64,000 nucleotides of DNA, taken from positions 186,001 to 250,000 of the forward strand of contig NZ_LVYD01000013.1 in assembly GCF_002077945.1 (NCBI RefSeq). The letters are read 5' to 3'. Of the stretch, positions 35,208 through 42,995 are shown piece by piece. The translations under genes were made by a program, and so were the position numbers. Under the pieces are notes generated by a model. The model did not search any database and was not told where the DNA came from. It was given only the letters and a program-made list of their open reading frames with translations. Within the stretch, counting starts at the first letter, position 1; every line of letters starts with the position of its first letter. Source of the stretch: Niastella vici (GTDB taxonomy: Bacteria > Bacteroidota > Bacteroidia > Chitinophagales > Chitinophagaceae).

Positions 35208-37598
35208 ATGTTTAAAAGTTATCTCAAGATCGCCGGCCGGCAATTACTCAGAAGCAAGTTGCATTCTTTTATTAATATAACCGGACTGGCTGCCGGTATG
35301 GCTATTGCCATACTGATTGGGTTATGGATATGGGACGAGCTTTTTTACGATAAGTATAATAAAAATTATGACCGAATAGCTTCCGTGATGGAGCAAATAA
35401 CTTTCAATGGAGAAGTGGGTACCAGCTATTCCTGTCCTATTCCATTAGCCGATGAATTGCGTAATAATTATGGTAGCGAATTCAAGCGTGTTGTGCTATC
35501 CTGGTGGAACCGCGATCATATTCTTTCTTTCGGTAATGCAAAATTCACCCGTATAGGGAAATTCATGGAACCGGAAGCGACCAGGCTGCTTTCATTGAAT
35601 ATGCTGAAAGGCGATCATGATGGGTTGAAAGACCCCTCCTCCATTCTACTGTCTGCTACAGTGGCGAAAGCAGTTTTTGGAAATGCTGACCCGCTGGGAA
35701 AAATGATGTTGATCGATAACCGGCTGCCTGTAAAGGTTACCGGTGTTTATGAAGACCTGCCCCATGCTTCCCGTTTTAAAGATGTTATGTTTATTGCACC
35801 CTGGCAACTGTTTGTTAACAATGATGAGCTTGCTAAAACCCATAAAAATAACTGGGGATTCGAGATGGCTGAGATATTTGTGCAGCTTGCAGATAAGGTT
35901 GATATGGACAAGGCATCTGCAAGCATTAAGAACAGTAAGTTGGAAAGAGTTAAAAACGATGCCGGATTATCTGTTTATAAACCCAGGATCCTGTTGCAAC
36001 CTATGAGCCGGTGGCATTTGTTTGCGGAATGGAAAAACGGCGTAAACACGGGTGGCAGCATTCTATTTGTAAGGTTATTTGCATTGATCGGGTTACTGGT
36101 ATTACTGCTGGCCTGCATCAACTTTATGAACCTGTCAACGGCACGCGCCGAAAAACGCGCCCGCGAGGCAGGCATTCGTAAAGCCATTGGTTCAATGAGA
36201 AAACAACTGGTTATCCGGTTCTTTACCGAATCATTGTTGATTGTTGTGCTGGCGTTTGCACTTTCCCTTTTATTGATACAATTGGCGCTTCCTGTTTTTA
36301 ACCAGGTTGCCGATAAAAGATTATCTATCCCCTGGACCAATGTTTATTTCTGGATGGCTGCTATAGGGTTTAGTGTTTTTACCGGAATTATTGCCGGTAG
36401 CTACCCGGCCTTTTATTTATCTTCTTTTCAACCGGTGAAAGTATTGAAAGGTACTTTTAAAGCAGGCCGCTATACCTCCGTGCCAAGAAGGGTGTTAGTG
36501 GTTTTGCAGTTCTCGGTTTCGGTTATACTGGTCATTGGAACTATTATAGTTTTTCAACAAATTCAATATGCCAGGAACCGCCCGGTAGGTTACAGCCGGG
36601 ATGGATTGATCCAGTTGCAAATGAATACGCCCGGGTTTTATGAACATGAGGCCGCATTGAGAAACGATTTGTTGAAGACCGGTGCCGTTGTGGAAGTAGC
36701 AGAGTCTTCGAGTCCTGCAACAGGAATTTGGGTGTTTCGTGGAGGATTTGACTGGCCGGGTAAAGATCCTTCCCTGCAACCCGATTTTGGGGTTGTGGCA
36801 GTAACGCCTGAGTATGGTAAAACAATGGGCTGGCAGTTCAAAGCAGGAAGAGATTTTTCAAGGGCGTTTACTACGGATTCTTCTGCCCTGGTGCTCAATG
36901 AAGCGGCAGTAAAATTCATGAAACTGAAGGACCCTGTTGGTTCAACAATAAAATGGGACCATGGAAATTATACGGTAGTTGGTGTAATAAAGGATATGTT
37001 GATGGAGTCGCCTTATGAGCCGGTAAGTCAGATCGTTTATTCCCTGAAAAATGAAAAACTGTTGTTCCTGTTTATAAAAATAAATCCCGCCATGGGCGTT
37101 AATGAAGCCCTGGATAAGGTGCAGGAAGTGTTTAAAAAGTATGTGCCGGCCGCACCATTCGATTACAAATTTGTAGATGAGGATTTTGCCGGGAAGTTCG
37201 CTGTGGAAGAACGCATTGGCAAACTGGCCTTTTCTTTTACCGCGCTGGCTATTTTTATCAGTTGCCTTGGGCTGTTGGGAATGGCTTCGTTTTTGGCCGA
37301 ACAAAGGACCAAAGAAATAGGCATTCGAAAAATACTGGGCGCATCGGTACTGAATGTTTGGCAGTTGTTATCGGCAGATTTTGTATTGCTTGTTTGCATT
37401 TCCCTGTTAATAGCCTCACCCATTGCCTGGTATTGTATGCATACCTGGTTGCAGAATTTTCAATACCGCACCACCATTAGCTGGTGGATCTTTGCCGCAG
37501 CCGGATTGGGCACATTAGCGATCACTTTTGTGGTCATAAGCTTTCAAACCATAAAAGCGGCCATCACCAACCCTGTAGCAGCATTAAGAAGCGAGTAA
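35208..37598 (+). CDS. ABC transporter permease, MacB/FtsX type (large Bacteroidota form)
   Basis: 796 residues: two MacB_PCD-FtsX units in tandem. One membrane segment lies near the N-terminus (about 20-40), followed by a long periplasmic domain, three segments at ~285-410, a second periplasmic domain, and three segments at the end. EKRAREAGIRKAIGS and RTKEIGIRKILGAS are the two coupling-helix motifs. No ATPase gene is adjacent, which is common for this family. Probable role: export or mechanotransmission across the envelope; substrate unknown. Confidence 0.92.
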   Translation: MFKSYLKIAGRQLLRSKLHSFINITGLAAGMAIAILIGLWIWDELFYDKYNKNYDRIASVMEQITFNGEVGTSYSCPIPLADELRNNYGSEFKRVVLSWWNRDHILSFGNAKFTRIGKFMEPEATRLLSLNMLKGDHDGLKDPSSILLSATVAKAVFGNADPLGKMMLIDNRLPVKVTGVYEDLPHASRFKDVMFIAPWQLFVNNDELAKTHKNNWGFEMAEIFVQLADKVDMDKASASIKNSKLERVKNDAGLSVYKPRILLQPMSRWHLFAEWKNGVNTGGSILFVRLFALIGLLVLLLACINFMNLSTARAEKRAREAGIRKAIGSMRKQLVIRFFTESLLIVVLAFALSLLLIQLALPVFNQVADKRLSIPWTNVYFWMAAIGFSVFTGIIAGSYPAFYLSSFQPVKVLKGTFKAGRYTSVPRRVLVVLQFSVSVILVIGTIIVFQQIQYARNRPVGYSRDGLIQLQMNTPGFYEHEAALRNDLLKTGAVVEVAESSSPATGIWVFRGGFDWPGKDPSLQPDFGVVAVTPEYGKTMGWQFKAGRDFSRAFTTDSSALVLNEAAVKFMKLKDPVGSTIKWDHGNYTVVGVIKDMLMESPYEPVSQIVYSLKNEKLLFLFIKINPAMGVNEALDKVQEVFKKYVPAAPFDYKFVDEDFAGKFAVEERIGKLAFSFTALAIFISCLGLLGMASFLAEQRTKEIGIRKILGASVLNVWQLLSADFVLLVCISLLIASPIAWYCMHTWLQNFQYRTTISWWIFAAAGLGTLAITFVVISFQTIKAAITNPVAALRSE

Positions 37599-37765
37599 CC
37601 TTTGGTGAACTTCTTGCGGAGATGCTGCCAAAACGGGATGAAAAGCTTGCGGGAGGGTCAGGTTTTGGTAACAATTTGTTAATGTGAGGGGTGGTTGCCT
37701 CAATAATTTTCACTGATTTTTCGTTGTAAAGGGTAGGATAACCTTTGCAACCTAAAATCCTGGCC

Positions 37766-38569
37766 ATGACAATAGTAGAGGCGCTGCATACTTTAGTTAG
37801 AAAATATTGTATAGAAGAGTTCAATTTCTGGAAGAAAGAATATGCCGAAAAACGGACTGGTTCCGACTTTCCTGAGTACACCTATTCTGATAGCGATTAT
37901 AATTTATTCCCCCGGTACAATGCCATTGATGCTATATTAAAAGGCATTGAAACAATTATTCCGGCCGATTATACTGATTTTAATGTTCTGAAAAAGGATA
38001 TCATTCAATTTGGCTTAGAGAATGAAACCGCCGCCATTTCCAACCCCGACAACGACATTGAAGCAAGAGCCATACAGGAAGAGCGGAAAAAATTCAGGGC
38101 GCATGTGGAAGCTATAACAGAAAAGGAAGTAAAAAATGTGGAACCATTACCCTTACGGCGCAGATTGAAAATTGAGGAAAAGCAATCTGTTCGTCATATG
38201 CTGCAGAATGCATGGGGGTATGATGGCGATTATTGGGAACCGCTGTTGGAAAAATGCCAGCGCGAAACGGTTTTCATATTAAGAAAGCATATTACGGATG
38301 ACGATAGTGTTTTTATAAAACAATTGCTGGCCAAAAAAGGCATCAGCCATTTGTACGAGATCAATGAAACGGGCGATGATTATGAAACCGACCTCGAAGG
38401 TTTTGAGTCGTCCTATAGCAACCATGAGGTTATTTATGTTGATGAAACTTATAAATGGGCTATTTACGGTTCGCATGAAGAAACAATTACGTTTGGTGGC
38501 GACTGGCTGATCACCTGTATTAAAGACCGGTTCAAGAACAGACAGAATGTGCTTAACAGCTGGAATTGA
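37766..38569 (+). CDS. Hypothetical soluble protein
   Basis: About 267 residues from ATG 37766 (MTIVEALHTL); a TTG seven codons upstream is less likely. Charged, helical N-terminal half with KKEYAEKRTGSDFPEYTYSDSDYN, and a C-terminal part with strands around YEINETGDDYETDL and WAIYGSHEETITFGGDW. No signal peptide. I do not recognise a family. Single gene between the ABC permease and the CAP-domain gene. Confidence 0.65.
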   Translation: MTIVEALHTLVRKYCIEEFNFWKKEYAEKRTGSDFPEYTYSDSDYNLFPRYNAIDAILKGIETIIPADYTDFNVLKKDIIQFGLENETAAISNPDNDIEARAIQEERKKFRAHVEAITEKEVKNVEPLPLRRRLKIEEKQSVRHMLQNAWGYDGDYWEPLLEKCQRETVFILRKHITDDDSVFIKQLLAKKGISHLYEINETGDDYETDLEGFESSYSNHEVIYVDETYKWAIYGSHEETITFGGDWLITCIKDRFKNRQNVLNSWN

Positions 38570-38654
38570 CAAGTCGATAACATAAATATTAGTAATCCTT
38601 TATATTTTTATGGCTTGAAATTGGCATAAATGGCCAGCAATCAACCCTATTAGT

Positions 38655-39155
38655 ATGAAGCAGTTATTATCCCTTGCCCCCGCCCTGTTGTTTTGTGTTG
38701 TTATTGAAGCCAGTCCTGCGTTTGTACCGGTTTCCTCTCCCACATCACATGTATATGTAAAAGCGCCGTTGCAGCATGCAAATATGGCCAATGAGATCCT
38801 GAAGTACATCAATGAATATCGCAGAAAAAAAAGATTGCCGGCCCTGGCAATGAATGCGGTCATAACCGCGGAAGCGCAAAAGCACAGCGAAAATATGGCC
38901 TCGAACCGTACCGATTTTGGTCATAGTGGTTTCAAAACCCGCATGAAAAGGATCATTCCTCAAATAAACGGGAACGGTTCCATGTCAGAGAACGTTGCTT
39001 ATGGTAACATGACTGCCAGGCAGGTAGTGGAAGAGTGGTTGGAAAGTTCTATGCACCGCGAAAATATTGTGGGGCCGTATAATGTGACTGGTATTGGCAT
39101 TGCCGCCGACAGAAGGGGTGCGCTCTATTTCACCCAGATCTTTGCTGCCAATTAA
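38655..39155 (+). CDS. Secreted CAP-domain (SCP/PR1-like) protein
   Basis: 166 residues. Signal peptide of about 22 residues, then the CAP fold: IVNEYR-like opening ILKYINEYRRKKRLPAL, KHSENMA, the GH-S motif HSGFKTRM, SENVAYG, the WLESSMHRENIVG stretch and the final strand GALYFTQIFAAN. The putative His/Glu site residues of the family are present. CAP proteins bind sterols or lipids or act on cell walls; the bacterial role is not settled. Confidence 0.9.
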   Translation: MKQLLSLAPALLFCVVIEASPAFVPVSSPTSHVYVKAPLQHANMANEILKYINEYRRKKRLPALAMNAVITAEAQKHSENMASNRTDFGHSGFKTRMKRIIPQINGNGSMSENVAYGNMTARQVVEEWLESSMHRENIVGPYNVTGIGIAADRRGALYFTQIFAAN

Positions 39156-39327
39156 TTTGACCAGGATATACCTAAAAAAATAATACGGCCTAACTATCAT
39201 CGAATTCGCCCAACCGCTCGGGAACCTGGACAACCCTGGTCGACGACGTGGAGTGGTAATCGAAATAGTTGTTTGAAGGTTTATGATAATAGCCCGGTGA
39301 TAGCCAATGTTGCTGTTGCCGGGTTTT

Positions 39328-40002
39328 TTATTGTTGGTACTGATACTGTATGCCGTTTGCAAAAGGTGTCCACCAACAGGCTTTTTGCCCACATGCTTTT
39401 AATGCATTGTTTGCCCAGGTATTACAGGTATGAAATAAGCTGTACCGGCCTCTTGCTTCATAAAAAGCGTCGTGATCGCCGTAGGGTTGTGCTTCAATCA
39501 TTATCGGATTGCCGGTAGTAGTTGTTTGCAAACTGTTTTCAATGAATTTGATCAGCCGTTGGTATTGTTCAGTGGAGAGGTTGAGCCGTACGCAGGTCTT
39601 GCTTTCTTTTACTTTGGTGTAGTAAGTGGCATGAACCGCAGAGCTGCTTAGCCAGAATGCGGCTTTAAAGGCGGTACTTGCAGTAAGATCGGACAGGTGT
39701 TGGGTATGCAGGTAAAATCCTTTATCGCCCCAGCCTATTGCTATATAGTTAAATGCGCTGTCGCCGGTTTTGGTGTTCTTATACAACAAGCTTTGGCTCC
39801 AATCCTTCGTTGCTGTTTTAACAGGCAGAATGAGGTCTGTATGAACCGGGTTTGTTTTAATATAGATGGCAACCTGGTGTGCGGTATTCGGTTCAGCAGC
39901 TACGGTTAACCGGGATAATGCCCATGCAGAAGCAACGTACACGAGTAATAGAAGGATGATGGTTAAAAGGGTGTAACCAGTGTATTTCAGGAATTTCCTC
40001 AT
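39328..40002 (-). CDS. TIGR02117-family (DUF2459) protein
   Basis: About 224 residues from ATG 40002 (MRKFLKYTG). One N-terminal membrane segment is followed by the family's landmarks: NPVHTDLILP, AIGWGDKGFYL and the C-terminal CNTWANNALKACGQ with WTPF. These are the marks of the urease-region protein family TIGR02117/DUF2459, whose Cys/His pattern suggests a papain-like hydrolase. Function unknown. No urease genes are nearby. Confidence 0.85.
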   Translation of the reverse strand: MRKFLKYTGYTLLTIILLLLVYVASAWALSRLTVAAEPNTAHQVAIYIKTNPVHTDLILPVKTATKDWSQSLLYKNTKTGDSAFNYIAIGWGDKGFYLHTQHLSDLTASTAFKAAFWLSSSAVHATYYTKVKESKTCVRLNLSTEQYQRLIKFIENSLQTTTTGNPIMIEAQPYGDHDAFYEARGRYSLFHTCNTWANNALKACGQKACWWTPFANGIQYQYQQ

Positions 40003-40131
40003 GTGGAAACAGGTTATTGATCTTTCTTTATTCCGCAAACTACAGGAAAGTAACCTATTTTCATTAAAAATACCCGCTAAGTGTTATGTCAATGCGTTTA
40101 GCACTAACGGATAGTTATCGAGATAAAAAGG

Positions 40132-40171
40132 AAAGGCGCCACCTGGCAAAAAATACCAGGGGCGCCTTTTT
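40132..40171. terminator. Rho-independent terminator of the nucleotidyltransferase operon
   Basis: Stem AAAGGCGCC / GGCGCCTTT with a second ACCTGG/CCAGG-type pairing inside and A/T runs outside. It ends 12 bp before the last gene of the minus-strand operon. Confidence 0.85.
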
Positions 40172-40183
40172 ATAAATACGTGT

Positions 40184-41242
40184 TTACCCGTATAATTCGG
40201 CTCGCATTTGTACTAATATTCCTTCAACCAGTTCTTTATCAGGAAGTGATGGTAAGGAACTGCTCAGTTCCGCTTTTTCAATGCGCTCCATAAGCGCATT
40301 GGCCATCGCCAGCAGTTCGTCGTATTGAAACCCGCCTGCTTTAATGGAAAGCAGTTCTTCCCGGTTTTGCCGTTTAACGTTCAATGTTCCGGTTGCCAGG
40401 ATCTCTTCTGCTACCTGCAGTAGCCTTATGGTATGCATCATGTTTTTGGCATCGTAACCTTTACCATGTTCTGCATTGCCCAGGTAACGGTCTTCGTTAC
40501 GTTTTTGAACCCATTCCCAATACTCCTTATAATCCTTGCAATAAGAAGAATAGCTTTCTATATTGAAATAGAGGTAAGCCATTTCTTTTTCACCTTTGGG
40601 TATGGATGATAAGGAAACATCATTGGCCAGTTCGCTGCTCATGATGCCCCGGTAGTGATGCCTGGCTTCCTTATCATAGAACAGGGCGTATAAACCTTTT
40701 GAATGGGGAATGCTGGTAAGCCCGCATTGTTCCTGTACAAAATGGTTTTGCGCCAGCCATTCATTCAAAGGAATTGAGCTGTGGCCCTGCAGTATGAAAC
40801 AGAAATCAGGTACCGTTTTCCTTTCGGCCTCAACCGGGTTTATGATCTTCTTTTTGTAGCCTCTTGCTTTTTTTATTTGCGTGAGGGCATAGCCGGCAAA
40901 GGTTTCTTTACAAAGTTTGCTCAGGAACATACTGATAGGCAGCCTGCTCATGATGGCATGCCTGTACAGTATGCAATCATCGGGTGATGCCAGTAGTTCA
41001 AGTATATTGGGGTTGTTCTTTATCAGCAATTCCACAAAGCGCCCCAGTTCATAGTACACCTCATCACTGGTTTCGTTGCTTATTTGCGAAATATATTCCA
41101 GTCCATAGAATTGCGCTTTGGGCAGGTAGTAAACGCCTTTCAGGTCTGTGTCGCTTTTGGCGGTGTTCAAACCATACGCTTTACTGCCGCTTATGCACTC
41201 GAAGAGCAACAACCCTTTTTCTTTTATCTCCTTAATGGTCAT
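40184..41242 (-). CDS. Nucleotidyltransferase, DNA polymerase beta superfamily (COG3541-type, RNA-repair-associated)
   Basis: 352 residues from ATG 41242, overlapping the end of the previous gene by 11 bp. The N-terminal motif SGSKAYG (about 18-24) with D-x-D (DTD, about 31-33) is the active site of polymerase-beta-type nucleotidyltransferases. A long helical C-terminal domain of about 250 residues follows. These proteins are thought to add nucleotides to RNA ends and are found with RtcB ligase, TROVE/Ro60 or WYL regulators in predicted RNA-repair clusters. Here the operon also carries a second nucleotidyltransferase and a tRNA-like RNA. Confidence 0.85.
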   Translation of the reverse strand: MTIKEIKEKGLLLFECISGSKAYGLNTAKSDTDLKGVYYLPKAQFYGLEYISQISNETSDEVYYELGRFVELLIKNNPNILELLASPDDCILYRHAIMSRLPISMFLSKLCKETFAGYALTQIKKARGYKKKIINPVEAERKTVPDFCFILQGHSSIPLNEWLAQNHFVQEQCGLTSIPHSKGLYALFYDKEARHHYRGIMSSELANDVSLSSIPKGEKEMAYLYFNIESYSSYCKDYKEYWEWVQKRNEDRYLGNAEHGKGYDAKNMMHTIRLLQVAEEILATGTLNVKRQNREELLSIKAGGFQYDELLAMANALMERIEKAELSSSLPSLPDKELVEGILVQMRAELYG

Positions 41243-41993
41243 ACTGCTTAATGGTTGTTACAAAGAATTCATCCAGTTTATCAGCGTCAAAATGATCTCT
41301 TTTCAATTGAGTCGATGCTTCGCTGATGCGGGCGAATTCGTTATCAATATAGGTTTTCAGTTCGGCACTTACTTTTATCACAAAGCTTTCCGCCGCGGTT
41401 GATTTTAAAGTGATCAATTCGCGTACCTGTTTTTGCAGGTGGGCGGGCAGTGCTGTCATTAAAGGGCCAATGGTCATAGGCGCAATGCTTTCTTTTTCCA
41501 AACACCATTTGGCTGCCAGCAGGGGCCGTAGCACATAGAACAGCTTTTTGATCTTTATTTCGCTGTCGTTGGCCATGGTTTCCAGCGCACCCTGCGCAAT
41601 ACCAAGGTAGTGATGAATATTCGATCGCTGGCCAAAAAAAGCCTGACTCAGCGACCAAAGGGCATTTCTAAAATCATCGTCCTGCCTGTAAATGATAGGG
41701 GACTGCAACCACTCAAAAGGCGTGGTGTTTGATTTTCGCATCAATTGCAACACCTTGCGTATGTCCCAGCCGTACATATCCAGGTCCCCGTTTATGGGAA
41801 AGTTCAGATCGTATTTGCGGTCGAGCACGGAAAGATAGAACCGGTAGGGACGCACATAAATAAAGCGTACATCATAATCGCTATCCGGCGACGGAAATTC
41901 CCATCCCCTGCTGCCCGATTCGCAGGCAAACAGGATCTTTATGTGCTGTTCCTGTTCTATTGCTGCCAGTTTGTTGATTATTGTTTGTTGCAT
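41232..41993 (-). CDS. Nucleotidyltransferase, DNA polymerase beta superfamily (COG3541/YcgL-like)
   Basis: 253 residues from ATG 41993, one base after the stop of the gene before it. The active-site signature GSRG (about 27-30) is followed by SDYD with D-x-D at about 39-41. A helical C-terminal domain follows. It belongs to the same superfamily as the next gene but to a different, shorter subfamily, so the operon encodes two distinct nucleotidyltransferases. Likely substrate: RNA ends, possibly of the tRNA-like transcript encoded just upstream (inference). Confidence 0.87.
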   Translation of the reverse strand: MQQTIINKLAAIEQEQHIKILFACESGSRGWEFPSPDSDYDVRFIYVRPYRFYLSVLDRKYDLNFPINGDLDMYGWDIRKVLQLMRKSNTTPFEWLQSPIIYRQDDDFRNALWSLSQAFFGQRSNIHHYLGIAQGALETMANDSEIKIKKLFYVLRPLLAAKWCLEKESIAPMTIGPLMTALPAHLQKQVRELITLKSTAAESFVIKVSAELKTYIDNEFARISEASTQLKRDHFDADKLDEFFVTTIKQYDH

Positions 41994-41994
41994 G

Positions 41995-42318
41995 TTATTC
42001 CACTTTATAAATGATCCTGTTCTGGTGTTCTGCTTCCACTACCCTGCCATAGATTATTTTCGTCCACCCGTTTTCAAAACCATGGTTATTGGCAATAAGG
42101 AATCCTTTGTTGGTGTCTTTTTTTATTACTTTATGTGCATCGATATACCTGCCCTTTACTTTGCAAAAAACAATATCGCCAATATCATAGTTGGCTGCTT
42201 TTACAAAAGTTAACAGGCTTCCATTTTTCAGGATGGGCAACATGGAGTTGCCGAATGCTTTTAGTTTTCCGGTTCCGGCTATATCCAAATCGTTTTTTAG
42301 CCGTTCATATTTGTTCAT
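41995..42318 (-). CDS. S24/S26-like peptidase-fold protein
   Basis: About 107 residues from ATG 42318 (MNKYERL); the frame extends to 42342. The LexA/signal-peptidase-like core is visible: GNSMLPIL with the nucleophile Ser (about residue 24), the GDIVFCKV strand, and IDAHKVIKK where the S26 H-(R/K)-V-I motif lies. There is no membrane anchor and no DNA-binding domain. It may be a self-cleaving switch or a sensor. It begins about 27 bp after the tRNA-like RNA and is the first protein gene of the operon. Confidence 0.8.
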   Translation of the reverse strand: MNKYERLKNDLDIAGTGKLKAFGNSMLPILKNGSLLTFVKAANYDIGDIVFCKVKGRYIDAHKVIKKDTNKGFLIANNHGFENGWTKIIYGRVVEAEHQNRIIYKVE

Positions 42319-42344
42319 TTCCTTTCTGATTAAAAAATACAAAA

Positions 42345-42541
42345 GGTTCCCCTGGTGAGATTCGAACTCACAAACCCATCACTGAGCTGTATGGCTGTAA
42401 ATACGCTTCCCTACTTTACGACAGGGTATTTCGGTGCACTGTAAACTCTACCCATAATTTCGCGCAGATATTACGGGAATTTCCATACACGCTGCGGTAA
42501 GCTAATTTTGCCGCAGGCTTTTCCTTTTAAGCTACAGGGGC
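42345..42541 (-). ncRNA. tRNA-like structured RNA, ~195 nt, first element of the nucleotidyltransferase operon
   Basis: Minus strand. The 5' acceptor strand GCCCCTG (42541-42535) pairs at 6 of 7 positions with CAGGGGA (42354-42348). U-A follows, then a D-arm GCTT-AAAAGGAA-AAGC (42532-42517) with the GG pair of real D-loops. A perfect T-arm GTGAG-TTCGAAT-CTCAC (42371-42355) precedes the 3' strand, which ends ACC, not CCA. In place of the anticodon arm there is a CTGCGG/CCGCAG stem with a 13-nt loop, then about 110 nt of extra hairpins (TGTATGG/CCATACA, CCCGTAAT/ATTATGGG). It is not a normal tRNA. It resembles the tRNA-mimicking YrlA RNAs of RNA-repair loci. Confidence 0.75.
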
Positions 42542-42548
42542 TGGTTAG

Positions 42549-42607
42549 GAAGTAAGATGTAAGAAGTAGGATTATTCCATAATCTTTTACTTCCTGCATC
42601 TTACTTC
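42549..42607. repeat. Long hairpin between the two tRNA-like modules
   Basis: A perfect 11-bp outer stem GAAGTAAGATG / CATCTTACTTC continues inward as an imperfect stem over nearly the whole 59 bp. It lies 8 bp upstream of the tRNA-like RNA on the minus strand. It could be a processing hairpin, a terminator of an upstream RNA, or an unrelated intergenic palindrome; the hairpin at 44032-44068 has a similar AGTAAGC/GCTTAC theme. Confidence 0.7.
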
Positions 42608-42706
42608 ACTTGTTTTACTTTGAGGTTATTATAAAATTTAATTAATCTATCAACAACGATGTTACAGCCGCTGTATTTCGCGCCCACGTTAATACTCTCT
42701 TCCGGT

Positions 42707-42730
42707 GCTCTACCACTGAGCTACTGCTTC
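42707..42730 (-). ncRNA. Partial tRNA-like module (acceptor 5' strand plus D-arm)
   Basis: On the minus strand GAAGCAG (42730-42724), then T-A and a perfect D-arm GCTC-AGTGGTA-GAGC (42721-42707), are indistinguishable from a real tRNA 5' quarter. No matching anticodon stem, T-arm or CTGCTTC acceptor partner follows. It may be the 5' domain of a longer leader RNA or a remnant of a second tRNA-like gene. Only the recognisable part is given; transcript ends are unknown. Confidence 0.55.
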
Positions 42731-42822
42731 GTGACAAAAACGGTAATTGAAAAAGTAAACTTTAAGATTTTGAAGTAACTTATTCTTGACCTGTTTTTGA
42801 TACAGCAAATATGCACATACGA

Positions 42823-42843
42823 CTGCGCAGCACACTTGCGCAG
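42823..42843. promoter_or_regulatory. Candidate operator 1 (CTGCGCA-N7-TGCGCAG)
   Basis: Perfect 7-bp inverted repeat with a 7-bp spacer, on the operon side of the divergent intergenic region. The same half-sites and spacing recur at 42935-42955. It is a likely binding site for the WYL regulator encoded next to it (inference). Confidence 0.6.
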
Positions 42844-42934
42844 CGATGAATTATTTTGTAACATGTTTTTAATTGTTTGGTGCACAGTTTATTAGCCGCT
42901 GAAATAATTTCTTCCCATAAAAAATATTGTCTTG

Positions 42935-42955
42935 CTGCGCAGTTCTATTGCGTAG
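42935..42955. promoter_or_regulatory. Candidate operator 2 (CTGCGCA-N7-TGCGTAG)
   Basis: Same palindrome as at 42823 with one substitution, extended outward by CTTG/CAAG to an 11-bp stem. It lies about 40 bp upstream of the WYL gene start, where it could allow autoregulation. Confidence 0.6.
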
Positions 42956-42995
42956 CAAGATTTAGCGTGCTATTTTTACGCATCGAAAACCTTAT

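Noticed and set aside
37484-37687. 67-codon frame across the end of the ABC permease gene
   Set aside because: The first part is a shadow of the permease. The tail (FGELLAEMLPKRDEK) is somewhat protein-like but too short to call a remnant with confidence.
42345-42541. Ordinary tRNA with intron
   Set aside because: No anticodon loop of seven bases, a large structured insert, a G-A mismatch at the first pair and no CCA; group I intron features were not seen.
42345-42730. tmRNA (ssrA) as an explanation of the tRNA-like ends
   Set aside because: The outermost 5' module does not pair with the 3' acceptor strand, no tag reading frame or pseudoknot series is evident, and the pairing partner of the 3' end lies only ~195 nt upstream.
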